From the NCBI RefSeq assembly GCF_000764185.1, contig NZ_JQEC01000033.1, forward strand, positions 1 through 64,000: a stretch of DNA of 64,000 nt, written 5' to 3'. This DNA comes from Colwellia psychrerythraea. Its GTDB lineage: Bacteria; Pseudomonadota; Gammaproteobacteria; Enterobacterales; Alteromonadaceae. Numbering within the stretch: position 1 is the stretch's first letter; every line of letters begins with the position of its first letter. Position numbers and translations under genes: made by a program. Shown piece after piece: positions 39,887 to 48,970 of the stretch. The notes beneath the pieces are model-generated. The model was not told the DNA's origin. It did no database searches and saw only the letters and a list, made by a program, of their open reading frames with translations.

Positions 39887-40852
39887 ATGAAAGATTTCAA
39901 AGAATTAGCAAAAAATGTAATTGAGATTGAGCAGCAAGCTATTGCTGAACTAGTGCAATATATTGATGATAGCTTTGAGTTAGCCTGCCAACTAATGTTT
40001 CATTGTAAAGGTCGCGTCATCGTTATTGGTATGGGTAAGTCCGGCCATATTGGCGGTAAAATTGCTGCTACGCTTGCCAGTACTGGTACACCCGCATTTT
40101 TTGTCCACCCAGGTGAAGCCAGTCATGGCGACTTAGGCATGATTACCAGTAATGATGTAGTTTTAACCATATCTAATTCAGGTGAAACCAGTGAAGTACT
40201 CGCCATCATCCCTGTCATTAAACGCATTGGCGCTAAATTGATTTCAATGACTGGTAATACTGAGTCAACGTTAGCAAAATTAGCCGACACTCATATTTGT
40301 ATCAAAGTTTCGGCTGAGGCTTGCCCACTTGGTTTAGCACCTACGTCAAGCACAACCGCCACTTTAGTAATGGGCGATGCCTTGGCTGTCGCCTTATTAA
40401 ATGCCCGTGATTTTACTGCTGATGATTTCGCCTTATCTCACCCTGGAGGTAGTTTAGGTAAACGGCTATTACTGCGCCTAAACGATATTATGCATCAAGG
40501 TGAACGTGTTCCAGTAGTTTATGAACATGCACTTATTAAAGATGCCTTGGTTGAAATGTCACTAAAGGGTTTAGGCATGACTGCAATAATTAATAAGCAA
40601 CAACAACTCGTCGGCTTATTCACTGATGGCGACCTTAGGCGGGTATTAGATAATAGAATAGATATACACAGTGATAGTATCAGCACCGTAATGACGCACA
40701 ACCCTAGTGTAGCGCAAAGTGATATGCTTGCTGCACAAGCTCTGAAGATAATGGAAGATAAAAAGATTAATGGCCTTATTATTGTTGATGACAACAATAC
40801 CCCAGTTGGCGCAATGAATATGCATGACCTATTAAGTTCAGGAGTACTTTAA
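39887..40852 (+). CDS. kdsD: Arabinose-5-phosphate isomerase
   Basis: Converts ribulose 5-phosphate to arabinose 5-phosphate, the first step of KDO synthesis. 321 residues. The N-terminal SIS domain (GMGKSGHIGGKIAATLASTG, SNSGETSEVLAIIP, TSSTTATLVMGDALAV) is followed by two CBS domains (about 205-320). The stop and the next start overlap (TAATG). Confidence 0.96.
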   Translation: MKDFKELAKNVIEIEQQAIAELVQYIDDSFELACQLMFHCKGRVIVIGMGKSGHIGGKIAATLASTGTPAFFVHPGEASHGDLGMITSNDVVLTISNSGETSEVLAIIPVIKRIGAKLISMTGNTESTLAKLADTHICIKVSAEACPLGLAPTSSTTATLVMGDALAVALLNARDFTADDFALSHPGGSLGKRLLLRLNDIMHQGERVPVVYEHALIKDALVEMSLKGLGMTAIINKQQQLVGLFTDGDLRRVLDNRIDIHSDSISTVMTHNPSVAQSDMLAAQALKIMEDKKINGLIIVDDNNTPVGAMNMHDLLSSGVL

Positions 40853-41397
40853 TGAATACTTTATATGGCGATGTCCACGGCAATATTTTAGCTAAAGCGG
40901 AACAAATAAAGTTGCTAGTCTGTGACGTAGATGGTGTATTTTCTGATGGTAGGATATATTTAGGTAATGATGGTGAAGAGCTAAAAGCTTTTCATACTAA
41001 GGATGGCTTTGGTATCAAAGCTTTAGGCGCAAGTGGCGTTGCTGTCGCAATTATTACTGGCAGAAATTCTGCTATTGTAGAGAATCGCATGAAAGCTTTA
41101 CATGTAGCGCATATTATCCAAGGTCAAGAAGATAAGTTACCGGCATTAATCGAGTTAACTCAACAATTAGGTCTTGAACTTAATCAAGCTGCTTACATAG
41201 GTGATGACGTACCTGATTTAGCTTGTATTGAAGCTGTTGGCCTCGGTATTAGTGTTTCAGATGCACATCCCTTAGTACTTCGTAGTGCAGATTATATAAC
41301 CTTTACCCGCGGTGGTTTTGGCGCTGTTCGGGAAACTTGTGATTTAATCATGCAAAGCCAGGGTAGTTTAACCAGTGCTACAGGCGCGAGTATATGA
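40852..41397 (+). CDS. kdsC: KDO-8-phosphate phosphatase
   Basis: HAD-family phosphatase releasing KDO. 181 residues. The nucleophile motif is LLVCDVDGVFSDGRIY, then IITGRNS and YIGDDVPDLACIE. No cap domain, as expected for tetrameric KdsC. It overlaps kdsD by one base and lptC by four. Confidence 0.96.
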   Translation: MNTLYGDVHGNILAKAEQIKLLVCDVDGVFSDGRIYLGNDGEELKAFHTKDGFGIKALGASGVAVAIITGRNSAIVENRMKALHVAHIIQGQEDKLPALIELTQQLGLELNQAAYIGDDVPDLACIEAVGLGISVSDAHPLVLRSADYITFTRGGFGAVRETCDLIMQSQGSLTSATGASI

Positions 41398-41957
41398 ATA
41401 GATTAAATAGCCTAGCGCTATTTGTCTTACTGCTTAGCTCGTTAATATATGGCATTATTGAATGGCGAACTGCTTCAATAGAGCAAGACACCTTAATAGT
41501 TGACGAACAACGACCTGACTTTATTGCAGAGCAATTACAAAGTAAAATTTATAGTGACTCGGGGCTATTATCGCATACTATTGAAGCCGACCGCATGGAA
41601 CACTATGCTGATTTAGAGGTCAGCTTCTTTGAGTCACCAAATTATACCCTGTATCCGCAAAAACAAGGTCAACCCTGGAAAATCAGTGCGCAGGAAGCAA
41701 CACTGTATAAAGACAACCGAGTCGAACTGAAAAATCAAGTACAGATTAAAGCGACTGAAGTAGACAGTTTAATAAAAGAGATTCATTGTAAAACGATCGC
41801 ATTAGATTTAAAAACCAACATAATTAGTTCAGAGCAAGCTGTAGTCGTGATCGGCAAAGACTTCACCATGTACGGCTCAGGCTTAATTATCGATTTAAAC
41901 ACTAAACAAATGACCCTAACTCAGCATGAACGCACTATTTATAAAAAAAATGATTAA
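41394..41957 (+). CDS. lptC: LPS export protein LptC
   Basis: 187 residues: N-terminal membrane anchor (LALFVLLLSSLIYGIIEW) and a periplasmic LptC beta-jellyroll (FESPNYTLYPQKQGQPWKISAQEATLYKDNRVEL). It passes LPS from LptBFG to LptA. Start overlaps the kdsC stop (ATGA). Confidence 0.93.
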   Translation: MNRLNSLALFVLLLSSLIYGIIEWRTASIEQDTLIVDEQRPDFIAEQLQSKIYSDSGLLSHTIEADRMEHYADLEVSFFESPNYTLYPQKQGQPWKISAQEATLYKDNRVELKNQVQIKATEVDSLIKEIHCKTIALDLKTNIISSEQAVVVIGKDFTMYGSGLIIDLNTKQMTLTQHERTIYKKND

Positions 41958-42588
41958 AACTAATTTAAGCCGTATTGCCTTCAAGGGTAATATCTTCACA
42001 CATAATACTTTCAAAGTATTAGCACTAGCTTGTAGCCTGGTAATTTTTAATCCCGCTCAAGCGGCTAAAAAAGATTTAGAGCAAGAAATTACCATTAAAT
42101 CGCAACGACAATCTGCCGACCTTAAAAATAAAATCGCTAGTTACTTAGATAATGTCAGTATTCGTCAAGGTTCTATCTCAATTACCGCAGATATAGTAAA
42201 AGTTTTTAGTCTTGTCGATAAGGAAAGTGGTGAAAAAAATGATACCTACTTAGCCAAGGGTAAGCCGGCAATATTTCAACAGCAGCTAGAAGACGGTAGC
42301 TTAATTAAATTACAAGCCAATGAAATAACTTATATTCCAAATTCGAATACCATTAAGATATCAGGCAATGCCTTAGTCAAACAAGCAGGCAGTGAGGTCA
42401 GTGGCAATGAAATTACTTACAATACTTTAAGCGAAAGATTAGAAGCTCAAAGCGCCGACAACCAGTCTGTTACTACCGTTTTACAACCAACGATTCTAAA
42501 AAAACAAAAAGAAACTCACGAAAAATCTAAAGAAGAAAAAGTAATAGAAAAAGAAACTGAACAAAAGGGTAATGGCAGTGGTAACTAA
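41950..42588 (+). CDS. lptA: Periplasmic LPS-transport protein LptA
   Basis: About 212 residues, with a signal peptide ending near NPAQA and one OstA domain ([53 protein letters not shown]). It forms the periplasmic LPS bridge. The ATG at 41950 overlaps lptC by 8 bases; an earlier in-frame ATG at 41926 would overlap by 32, and neither has a strong ribosome site. The C-terminus has a Lys/Glu-rich tail. Confidence 0.92.
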   Translation: MIKTNLSRIAFKGNIFTHNTFKVLALACSLVIFNPAQAAKKDLEQEITIKSQRQSADLKNKIASYLDNVSIRQGSISITADIVKVFSLVDKESGEKNDTYLAKGKPAIFQQQLEDGSLIKLQANEITYIPNSNTIKISGNALVKQAGSEVSGNEITYNTLSERLEAQSADNQSVTTVLQPTILKKQKETHEKSKEEKVIEKETEQKGNGSGN

Positions 42589-42589
42589 T

Positions 42590-43333
42590 ATGGATACCCC
42601 CCCCCCAGTAAACACATTAACTGCTGAGGGTTTATCAAAGTCTTATAAAAGTAGACAAGTAGTAAAAAATGTTAGTTTACAAGTAAATGCAGGACAAATA
42701 GTTGGTTTATTAGGACCAAATGGCGCCGGTAAAACAACGTCCTTTTATATGATTGTTGGCTTGGTACCTAATGACAATGGTTCGATTAAGCTTAATGGCC
42801 AAGATTTAACACTAGCCCCTATGCATGAAAGAGCTCGCAGCGGTATAGGATACTTGCCGCAAGAGGCTTCCATTTTCAGAAAGCTTACAGTTACCGACAA
42901 TATCATGGCGATATTGCAAACCCGTAAAGAACTTAATGAAGCACAGCGTGCTGAAAAGCTTGAACATCTGCTAGAAGAGTTTAATATTTGTCATATCAAA
43001 GATAATACTGGTATGAGCTTATCTGGTGGCGAAAGGCGGCGGGTAGAAATTGCCCGAGCATTAGCAGCAGATCCGCAATTTATTTTATTAGATGAACCTT
43101 TTGCCGGTGTAGATCCTATTTCGGTTGGCGACATTAAAAAAATCATCTTACAATTAAAGCAACGCGGCATAGGTATATTAATCACTGATCATAATGTAAG
43201 AGAAACGTTAGACGTCTGTGAGCATGCTTACATCGTTAGTCACGGTGAAATTATTGCTCAAGGTAACGCAGATCAAATTCTTGCTAATCAAAAAGTCAGA
43301 GACGTATACCTAGGTGAACAATTCACGCTATAG
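42590..43333 (+). CDS. lptB: LPS-export ABC ATPase LptB
   Basis: About 247 residues from ATG 42590 (E. coli 241). It powers LPS extraction by LptFG. Walker [15 protein letters not shown], signature [15 protein letters not shown] and Walker [14 protein letters not shown] are intact. An in-frame ATG at 42572 inside lptA is an alternative. The N-terminal extension MDTPPPVNT is encoded by a tract of ten C. No ATG or GTG start lies between the tract and the conserved [11 protein letters not shown]. Confidence 0.95.
   Translation: MDTPPPVNTLTAEGLSKSYKSRQVVKNVSLQVNAGQIVGLLGPNGAGKTTSFYMIVGLVPNDNGSIKLNGQDLTLAPMHERARSGIGYLPQEASIFRKLTVTDNIMAILQTRKELNEAQRAEKLEHLLEEFNICHIKDNTGMSLSGGERRRVEIARALAADPQFILLDEPFAGVDPISVGDIKKIILQLKQRGIGILITDHNVRETLDVCEHAYIVSHGEIIAQGNADQILANQKVRDVYLGEQFTL
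42597..42606 (+). repeat. C10 homopolymer at the 5' end of lptB
   Basis: Ten consecutive C follow the GATA of codons 2-3 of lptB. A tract like this in an AT-rich genome is prone to slippage. Any change not a multiple of three would shift the frame. Confidence 0.85.
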
Positions 43334-43466
43334 TTACTCTATAAGTTTAGGTGTAAGTTAAGCTATAACTTAATAAGCTTAGTCAGAACAATTTAATAGT
43401 GAAGTAGTTACTCAATATGTTAACAGTGACTTCAAAGAATAATAAATAGGATACCATATACTCTAG

Positions 43467-44984
43467 ATGCGCCCTACACTACAGCTCCGTATTGGACAAC
43501 ACTTAACCATGACTCCGCAGTTGCAGCAAGCGATTAAATTGCTGCAATTATCCACGTTAGAGCTACAACAAGAAATTCAAGAAGTATTAGAGAGCAACCC
43601 ATTACTTGAGTTGGATGAAAAAGCACAAGATGAAACTAGCAACGAACAAAATAACCTAGAGGAAGCTTTTTCAGCCAGTGTCACTGACACAACAGCTGAT
43701 CAGCCTGTTACTGATGGCAGTGAAGAACAAAAAGCGAGTATTGATGAAATCAGTACTACTGAGGCCATGGAAAAAAGTGATATTCCTGAAGAGCTTAATA
43801 TAGATACCACTTGGGAAGATAGTTACAGTGCTGGCGTTTCCAATACTGGCGCAGTAAGTAGCCCAGCAGATGATTATACCTATCAAGGTGAAACTACAGA
43901 CTCTATCCAAGGACATTTATTATGGCAAATGGAATTAACCCCCTTTAGCGATACCGATAAAACCATCGCCATTGCTATTATTGAAGCGGTTGATGATGCT
44001 GGATATTTAACAGTATCTCCAGAAGATATTTTAGAAAGTGTTGGCACTGATGGCCTCGAACTTGATGAAGTAGAAGCTGTTTTAAAACGTATTAATATGT
44101 TTGATCCTATTGGTGTTGCCGCCCGCTCAATTCCCGACTGCTTACTTATTCAGTTGAATCAATTTAGTCTCGACACCCCTTATTTAAAAGAAAGTAAATT
44201 AATTATCAGTGAACATATTGATTTACTAGGTAACCGAGATTATCGTCAGTTAATGCGTAAAACTAAACTAAAAGAAGATCAGCTTCGTGAAGTAATGCGC
44301 TTAATTCAAAGTTTAAACCCACGCCCTGGTGATGCAGTGGTCAAAGGTGATGATCAGTACGTCATTCCCGATGTTACTGTAGAAAAGAAAAATGGTCGCT
44401 GGGTGGTTGAACTAAATTCTGATACGGCACCAAAATTGTCGATAAACCAGCAATACGCGGCAATGTCTAAAACAATGAAATCTTCAACTAACGATGGTCA
44501 ATTTATTAGAGCCAATTTGCAAGAGGCTAAATGGTTTATTAAAAGTTTAGATTCTCGCAATGACACCCTATTGAAAGTATCCAACTGTATTGTACAGCGT
44601 CAACAAGGCTTTTTAGAGCATGGCGCTGAAGCAATGCGACCTATGGTATTGAACGACATTGCCGAAGCCGTTGATATGCATGAGTCGACCATATCGCGGG
44701 TTACCACGCAAAAGTATATGCACACCCCCAGAGGAATCTTCGAATTGAAGTACTTCTTCTCTAGCCATGTCAGTACAGAAAATGGTGGTGAGTGTTCGTC
44801 TACGGCAATTCGCTCATTAATTAAAAAGCTTATCTTGGCGGAAACTCCTGCTAAACCGTTAAGTGATAGTAAAATGGCTGATTTACTAGCCGAGCAGGGA
44901 ATTAAAGTGGCAAGACGGACAATTGCTAAATACCGAGAGTCATTAGCAATACCACCGTCAAACCAACGTAAGAGTTTACTTTAA
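43467..44984 (+). CDS. rpoN: RNA polymerase sigma-54 factor
   Basis: 505 residues. Region I ([20 protein letters not shown]) is the activator-responsive part, followed by an acidic region II (about 50-150), the core-binding region, the helix-turn-helix ([20 protein letters not shown]) and the RpoN box [10 protein letters not shown] near the C-terminus, which reads the -24 element. The acidic region is long. It follows lptB and precedes hpf-ptsN-rapZ-ptsO, the conserved order. Confidence 0.97.
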   Translation: MRPTLQLRIGQHLTMTPQLQQAIKLLQLSTLELQQEIQEVLESNPLLELDEKAQDETSNEQNNLEEAFSASVTDTTADQPVTDGSEEQKASIDEISTTEAMEKSDIPEELNIDTTWEDSYSAGVSNTGAVSSPADDYTYQGETTDSIQGHLLWQMELTPFSDTDKTIAIAIIEAVDDAGYLTVSPEDILESVGTDGLELDEVEAVLKRINMFDPIGVAARSIPDCLLIQLNQFSLDTPYLKESKLIISEHIDLLGNRDYRQLMRKTKLKEDQLREVMRLIQSLNPRPGDAVVKGDDQYVIPDVTVEKKNGRWVVELNSDTAPKLSINQQYAAMSKTMKSSTNDGQFIRANLQEAKWFIKSLDSRNDTLLKVSNCIVQRQQGFLEHGAEAMRPMVLNDIAEAVDMHESTISRVTTQKYMHTPRGIFELKYFFSSHVSTENGGECSSTAIRSLIKKLILAETPAKPLSDSKMADLLAEQGIKVARRTIAKYRESLAIPPSNQRKSLL

Positions 44985-45010
44985 AACACTACAATAAAAG
45001 GATCGTGCTT

Positions 45011-45298
45011 ATGCAAATTAATCTTTCTGGTCACCATGTAGAAGTAACAAGTTCATTACGCGAATATGTTGATAGCAAATTTTCAAAGCTAGAGCGACAT
45101 TTTGATCACATTAATAACGTTCATGTAGTCTTAACTGTTGAAAAACTCAACCAAAAAGCAGAAGCGAATGTGCACGTGAAGGGTGGTGAAGTATTTGCCT
45201 CGGCAATCAACGCCGACATGTATGCCTCTATTGATACCTTAGTTGACAAGCTTGACCGACAAATCCTTAAACACAAAGCTAAAGTTTCTCATCATTAA
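45011..45298 (+). CDS. hpf: Ribosome hibernation-promoting factor
   Basis: 95 residues, the short HPF form that helps make 100S ribosome dimers in stationary phase. MQINLSGHHVEVTSSLREYV and ANVHVKGGEVFASAINADMYASID match the family. AAGGAT lies 7-8 bases before ATG 45011; a GTG two codons upstream is less likely. Confidence 0.94.
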   Translation: MQINLSGHHVEVTSSLREYVDSKFSKLERHFDHINNVHVVLTVEKLNQKAEANVHVKGGEVFASAINADMYASIDTLVDKLDRQILKHKAKVSHH

Positions 45299-45405
45299 AT
45301 TGAGTTACTTTCTGTAAACACTTTAAAGTAATTAAAGTCGATAACATCTGGCGCCCTGAGCTACATGACTTAGCAATACGGCGCCTAATAACCATTAACA
45401 GTATT

Positions 45406-45858
45406 ATGCAATTATCAGAAATATTAACAACAAACTGTACCAGTTGTGATGTAGCAGTAAGCAGTAAAAAGCGTATCCTAGAAAAAATTTGTCAACTTGC
45501 TGCCACCCATGTCGGTGATATAGAGCAAGATGACCTTTTAGATAGCTTACTGGATAGAGAGAAAATGGGCAGTACTGGCATAGGTAACGGCATTGCTATT
45601 CCTCATGGACGATTGCCCAATACAAATAAAGCAGTTGCGGTATTAATCACCACAAAACATGCAATTGATTTTGATGCCATAGATAATAGAGATGTAGATA
45701 TTTTTATTGCCTTATTTGTCCCAGAAAATAGTTGCCAAGAACATTTAAATACACTGCAAAGTATTGCTAAATTGTTCAGTGACAAGAAAATGATCAAGCA
45801 GGTTCGTAAATGCACTGATAATCAGGCACTCTATAACTTAATTCAGCAAGCAAACTAG
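45406..45858 (+). CDS. ptsN: PTS-Ntr EIIA component
   Basis: 150 residues, a fructose-type EIIA domain of the regulatory nitrogen PTS, which controls potassium transport and stress responses in E. coli. The phosphorylated histidine is His67 in GIAIPHGRLPN. Its partner NPr is encoded two genes downstream. Confidence 0.95.
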   Translation: MQLSEILTTNCTSCDVAVSSKKRILEKICQLAATHVGDIEQDDLLDSLLDREKMGSTGIGNGIAIPHGRLPNTNKAVAVLITTKHAIDFDAIDNRDVDIFIALFVPENSCQEHLNTLQSIAKLFSDKKMIKQVRKCTDNQALYNLIQQAN

Positions 45859-45901
45859 TAATACATAGTCGCCTGTTAGCAAAGCATCCGGAATATAATA
45901 A

Positions 45902-46756
45902 ATGAAACTAATCATAGTCAGTGGCCGCTCAGGCTCGGGCAAGTCAGTTGCGCTACGCGTATTAGAAGATCTTGGCTATTACTGTGTAGATAATATTCCC
46001 ATTAACCTCTTACCGGCGTTAACGCATACTGTCATTAATGATTACGAAAACGTTGCAGTAAGTCTAGATGTTCGAAATTTACCTGAAGATCCTCAGGATA
46101 TTCCAGAAATTATTGCGTATTTGCCTAAAGCGGTAGACGTTAATACTTTATTTCTTGATGCTGATGATAATGATTTAATCAGGCGTTTTAGCGAAACTCG
46201 TCGCTTACATCCGCTGATTAAAAAGAATATGGCCCTTGAACAAGCAATTGCGCTAGAGAAGTCGTTATTAGAACCCATATCAACTAACGCTGATTTGTAT
46301 ATCAATACCAGTCAGCTTACTCCTCATCAACTGGCCGATTTAGTTAGGGAGCGAATTTTAGGTAAGAAAACTGGTGCTATGGTATTAGTATTTGAATCAT
46401 TTGGCTTTAAACATGGTATCCCTGTTGATGCCGATTATGTTTTTGATGCAAGGTTTTTGCCTAACCCTTTTTGGGAAAAATCCCTGAAGGGTAAAACTGG
46501 CGTCGATCAAGAAGTAAGAGACTTCTTAGCGAGCCAAGCTATTGTTACTAAGTTTATTTGGCAAATTAACAGCTTTATGATGACATGGTTACCCCATTTA
46601 GAGCGAAATAATCGCAGTTATGTCACCATAGCTATAGGTTGTACCGGTGGTAAACATAGATCGGTCTATATCGCTGAAATGTTGGCAAAAAATTTCCGCA
46701 AAGAACGTGAAGATATTCAAACACATCATAGAGATATCAATGTTAAATCAACTTAG
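45902..46756 (+). CDS. rapZ: RNase adapter protein RapZ
   Basis: 284 residues, as in E. coli. The N-terminal P-loop is SGRSGSGKSVAL, and the C-terminal domain has ARFLPNPFW and IGCTGGKHRSVYIAE. In E. coli RapZ senses glucosamine-6-phosphate and delivers the GlmZ RNA to RNase E. Whether such RNAs exist here is not visible in this window. Confidence 0.96.
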   Translation: MKLIIVSGRSGSGKSVALRVLEDLGYYCVDNIPINLLPALTHTVINDYENVAVSLDVRNLPEDPQDIPEIIAYLPKAVDVNTLFLDADDNDLIRRFSETRRLHPLIKKNMALEQAIALEKSLLEPISTNADLYINTSQLTPHQLADLVRERILGKKTGAMVLVFESFGFKHGIPVDADYVFDARFLPNPFWEKSLKGKTGVDQEVRDFLASQAIVTKFIWQINSFMMTWLPHLERNNRSYVTIAIGCTGGKHRSVYIAEMLAKNFRKEREDIQTHHRDINVKST

Positions 46757-46771
46757 TAAACGAACACAATA

Positions 46772-47047
46772 ATGACTGTCGTAACTCAACAAGTGACCAT
46801 TTGTAATAAGCTAGGCTTGCACGCCCGTGCAGCGACTAAACTAGCGCAACTCAGCCAGAAATTTTCGGCAAAAATCATGCTTGAATTAGCAGGTAAAGAA
46901 GCCGATGCAAGTAGTATTATGGCACTAATGTTATTAGCCGGTGGTCAGGGAAAAACAGTTAATATCACCGCACAAGGCCAAGATGCTCAATTGGCTTTAA
47001 CAGAAATATGCCAACTGATTTCTGATAAGTTTGATGAAGCGGAATAA
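46772..47047 (+). CDS. ptsO: PTS-Ntr phosphocarrier NPr
   Basis: 91 residues, HPr-like. The phospho-accepting histidine is His17 in NKLGLHARAATKL, and the second conserved block is ASSIMALMLLAGGQGKT. It passes phosphate from PtsP to PtsN. Last gene of the long kds-lpt-rpoN-pts operon. Confidence 0.95.
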   Translation: MTVVTQQVTICNKLGLHARAATKLAQLSQKFSAKIMLELAGKEADASSIMALMLLAGGQGKTVNITAQGQDAQLALTEICQLISDKFDEAE

Positions 47048-47138
47048 CTAGCCCAACCTGACTTATTTATTAACCGCTTAGCAAGCATTAATCTGTTTGT
47101 CATAAGTACTGTATAAAAGCTCTGCCATAAGATAAAAA

Positions 47139-47193
47139 AGCTGCTAAAACAACTAAGTTACGATAAACTTATACTGACTTTCAGCTGTTTTTT
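47139..47193 (+). terminator. Possible terminator after ptsO
   Basis: AGCTG (47139-47143) can pair with CAGCT (47182-47186), followed by G and six T. The stem is short and the loop long, so support is modest. Confidence 0.35.
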
Positions 47194-47226
47194 ATGAAAG
47201 CTGTTTTTCTTTTTATCATTTATTAG

Positions 47227-47273
47227 CCCTCCGTTTCGCCATTCTCCCAGCGATGCATTCTTTAGAGGGTTTT
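47227..47273 (+). promoter_or_regulatory. Terminator-like leader hairpin before mgtE
   Basis: CCCTC (47227-47231) can pair with GAGGG (47265-47269), followed by TTTT, ending 33 bases before the mgtE start. The enclosed 33 bases include GCCATTCTCCCAGCGATGC. It could be an attenuator, but M-box riboswitch motifs are not recognisable. Confidence 0.3.
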
Positions 47274-47306
47274 CTGTGTAATAAACACTAAAGAAGCAGA
47301 GTCGCT

Positions 47307-48665
47307 ATGCCAGAATTATCAGAGCAAGAATATAACCAACAAAGGTTACAACAAGTCAACGAAGCGCTTGGCAGTGGTATGTTCGTCTATGTACGAAAAT
47401 TACTACAGCATATGCCTGCTTATGATTTAGCCTTAATTTTAGAGTCTTCAACGTCAAAGAGTCGTCCTGTATTGTGGCAACTCATTGATCCTGACTTTCA
47501 TGGTGAGGTGCTTGAAGAGCTTAATGAAGAAGTCCGCAAAGGCATTATTAAAAGCATGCGGCCTGAAAAGCTCGCGGCTGTTGCTGAAGGCATGGACATT
47601 GATGATTTAGCTGAAGTTTTACGTGCCCTACCTGATAGTATTTTTAACCAAGTACTCAACTCGATGGACTCACAAGACCGTAGTCGAGTTGAAGCAGCAT
47701 TATCTTATGAGGAAGATACTGCTGGTGGCATAATGAATACCGATACCATCACCTTACGACCTGACGTAAGTGTTGATGTGGTTTTACGCTATTTACGTCT
47801 CAAGGGTGATCTTCCTGATGCTACTGACTCCTTTTATGTGGTTGACCGTAATAATAAATTTATTGGTGCAGTGTCACTTGCTGCCATAGTTACTGCTAAA
47901 ACTGAAGTTATCGTTTCTAGTTTAATTAATGCCGAAGTTGAAGCGGTGCAAGCAGATATGGACGAGCAAGATGTTGCGCAACTCTTTGAGCGTCATGATT
48001 GGTTCTCAGCCCCCGTTGTCGATGACGCTGGTCATTTACTTGGCCGTATTACTATTGATGATGTTATTGATATTATCCGTGAGAATGCCGAACATTCCAT
48101 GATGAGTATGGCGGGCTTAGATGATGAGGCAGATACCTTTGCTCCGGTAATTAAAAGTACCAAACAACGCTCATTATGGCTTGGGGTTAATCTTATCACT
48201 GCATTAATGGCTGTTGCTGTCACCAGTATGTTTGAAGGGGTCTTTCAACAATTAGCCATTTTAGCTGTACTAAATTCTTTAGTACCAAGTATGGGTGGTG
48301 TTGCTGGTAATCAAACCTTAACACTGGTAATTCGTGGTATGGCGTTAGGCCATGTCGGTGACAGTAACGCTCGTGCACTGTTGAGTAAGGAAGTAGCAAT
48401 AGGCTTTTTAAATGGTATTATTTGGGCGACATTGATTGCTACAGTAGTCGCTATTTGGAAACAAGACTTGATGCTCGGCGGTGTAATTGCCTTTGCTATG
48501 TTAATGAATATGACTGCCGCAGGGCTTGCGGGGGTAAGTATTCCATTGCTATTAAAACGTCTTAATATTGACCCTGCGCTGGCGGGTAGCGTGATTATCA
48601 CTACAGTGACTGATGTAGTGGGCATATTTGCTTTCCTCGGAACCGCAACCCTACTTTTAACATAG
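47307..48665 (+). CDS. mgtE: Magnesium transporter MgtE
   Basis: 452 residues. The N-terminal helical superhelix (about 25-130), the CBS pair (about 135-255, SYEEDTAGGIMNTD, LLGRITIDDVIDI) and five membrane helices (about 285-450) with SMGGVAGNQTLTLVIRG, the selectivity segment, are all present. In the family the cytosolic domains close the pore when Mg2+ is high. The stop codon lies one base before a MITE-like element. Confidence 0.95.
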   Translation: MPELSEQEYNQQRLQQVNEALGSGMFVYVRKLLQHMPAYDLALILESSTSKSRPVLWQLIDPDFHGEVLEELNEEVRKGIIKSMRPEKLAAVAEGMDIDDLAEVLRALPDSIFNQVLNSMDSQDRSRVEAALSYEEDTAGGIMNTDTITLRPDVSVDVVLRYLRLKGDLPDATDSFYVVDRNNKFIGAVSLAAIVTAKTEVIVSSLINAEVEAVQADMDEQDVAQLFERHDWFSAPVVDDAGHLLGRITIDDVIDIIRENAEHSMMSMAGLDDEADTFAPVIKSTKQRSLWLGVNLITALMAVAVTSMFEGVFQQLAILAVLNSLVPSMGGVAGNQTLTLVIRGMALGHVGDSNARALLSKEVAIGFLNGIIWATLIATVVAIWKQDLMLGGVIAFAMLMNMTAAGLAGVSIPLLLKRLNIDPALAGSVIITTVTDVVGIFAFLGTATLLLT

Positions 48666-48666
48666 T

Positions 48667-48888
48667 TAACCTGAACCCTGCATAATGAGCACTTGATATT
48701 TAAGTAAAAACAAATACTTAGCTTGTTAGCAACAAGATTAAGTAGCGATATACTCTATCAATGTTTCAATTTATTCGACTATCAAGGCAAAATGTTTATG
48801 AATAACAGGTTCTTTCTCTACGTTTTAACGCTGAGAATCGGATAAAGGGGAATATTGAGCAAGTGCTGCTTATCCAGAGTTCAGGTTA
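48667..48888 (-). mobile_element. MITE-like element, copy 2
   Basis: Edges TAACCTGAACCCTGCATAA and TTATCCAGAGTTCAGGTTA are inverted repeats, about 25 of 29 positions matching, each with a terminal TA. The element is about 222 bases, without coding capacity, and in opposite orientation to the copy at 33202-33432. It begins one base after the mgtE stop. Confidence 0.8.
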
Positions 48889-48901
48889 GTTAGAGCATTA
48901 C

Positions 48902-48941
48902 AAAAAAGCGCTACCAATGAAACCATTTATAGCGCTTTTTT
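48902..48941. terminator. Bidirectional terminator between mgtE and pmbA
   Basis: AAAAAAGCGCTA (48902-48913) pairs with TAGCGCTTTTTT (48930-48941), giving T-runs on both strands between convergent genes. Confidence 0.9.
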
Positions 48942-48970
48942 GTATGTAGTTTATCTAACCGACTTACTTT

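Larger units (their letters stand above)
48666..48970. other. mgtE-pmbA convergent region: MITE and terminator
   Basis: No gene is seen in these 305 bases. They are almost filled by the MITE-like element (48667-48888) and a bidirectional terminator (48902-48941). Confidence 0.75.

Noticed and set aside
47048..47306. M-box magnesium riboswitch before mgtE
   Set aside because: No M-box conserved segments could be recognised; only a simple terminator-like stem is visible.
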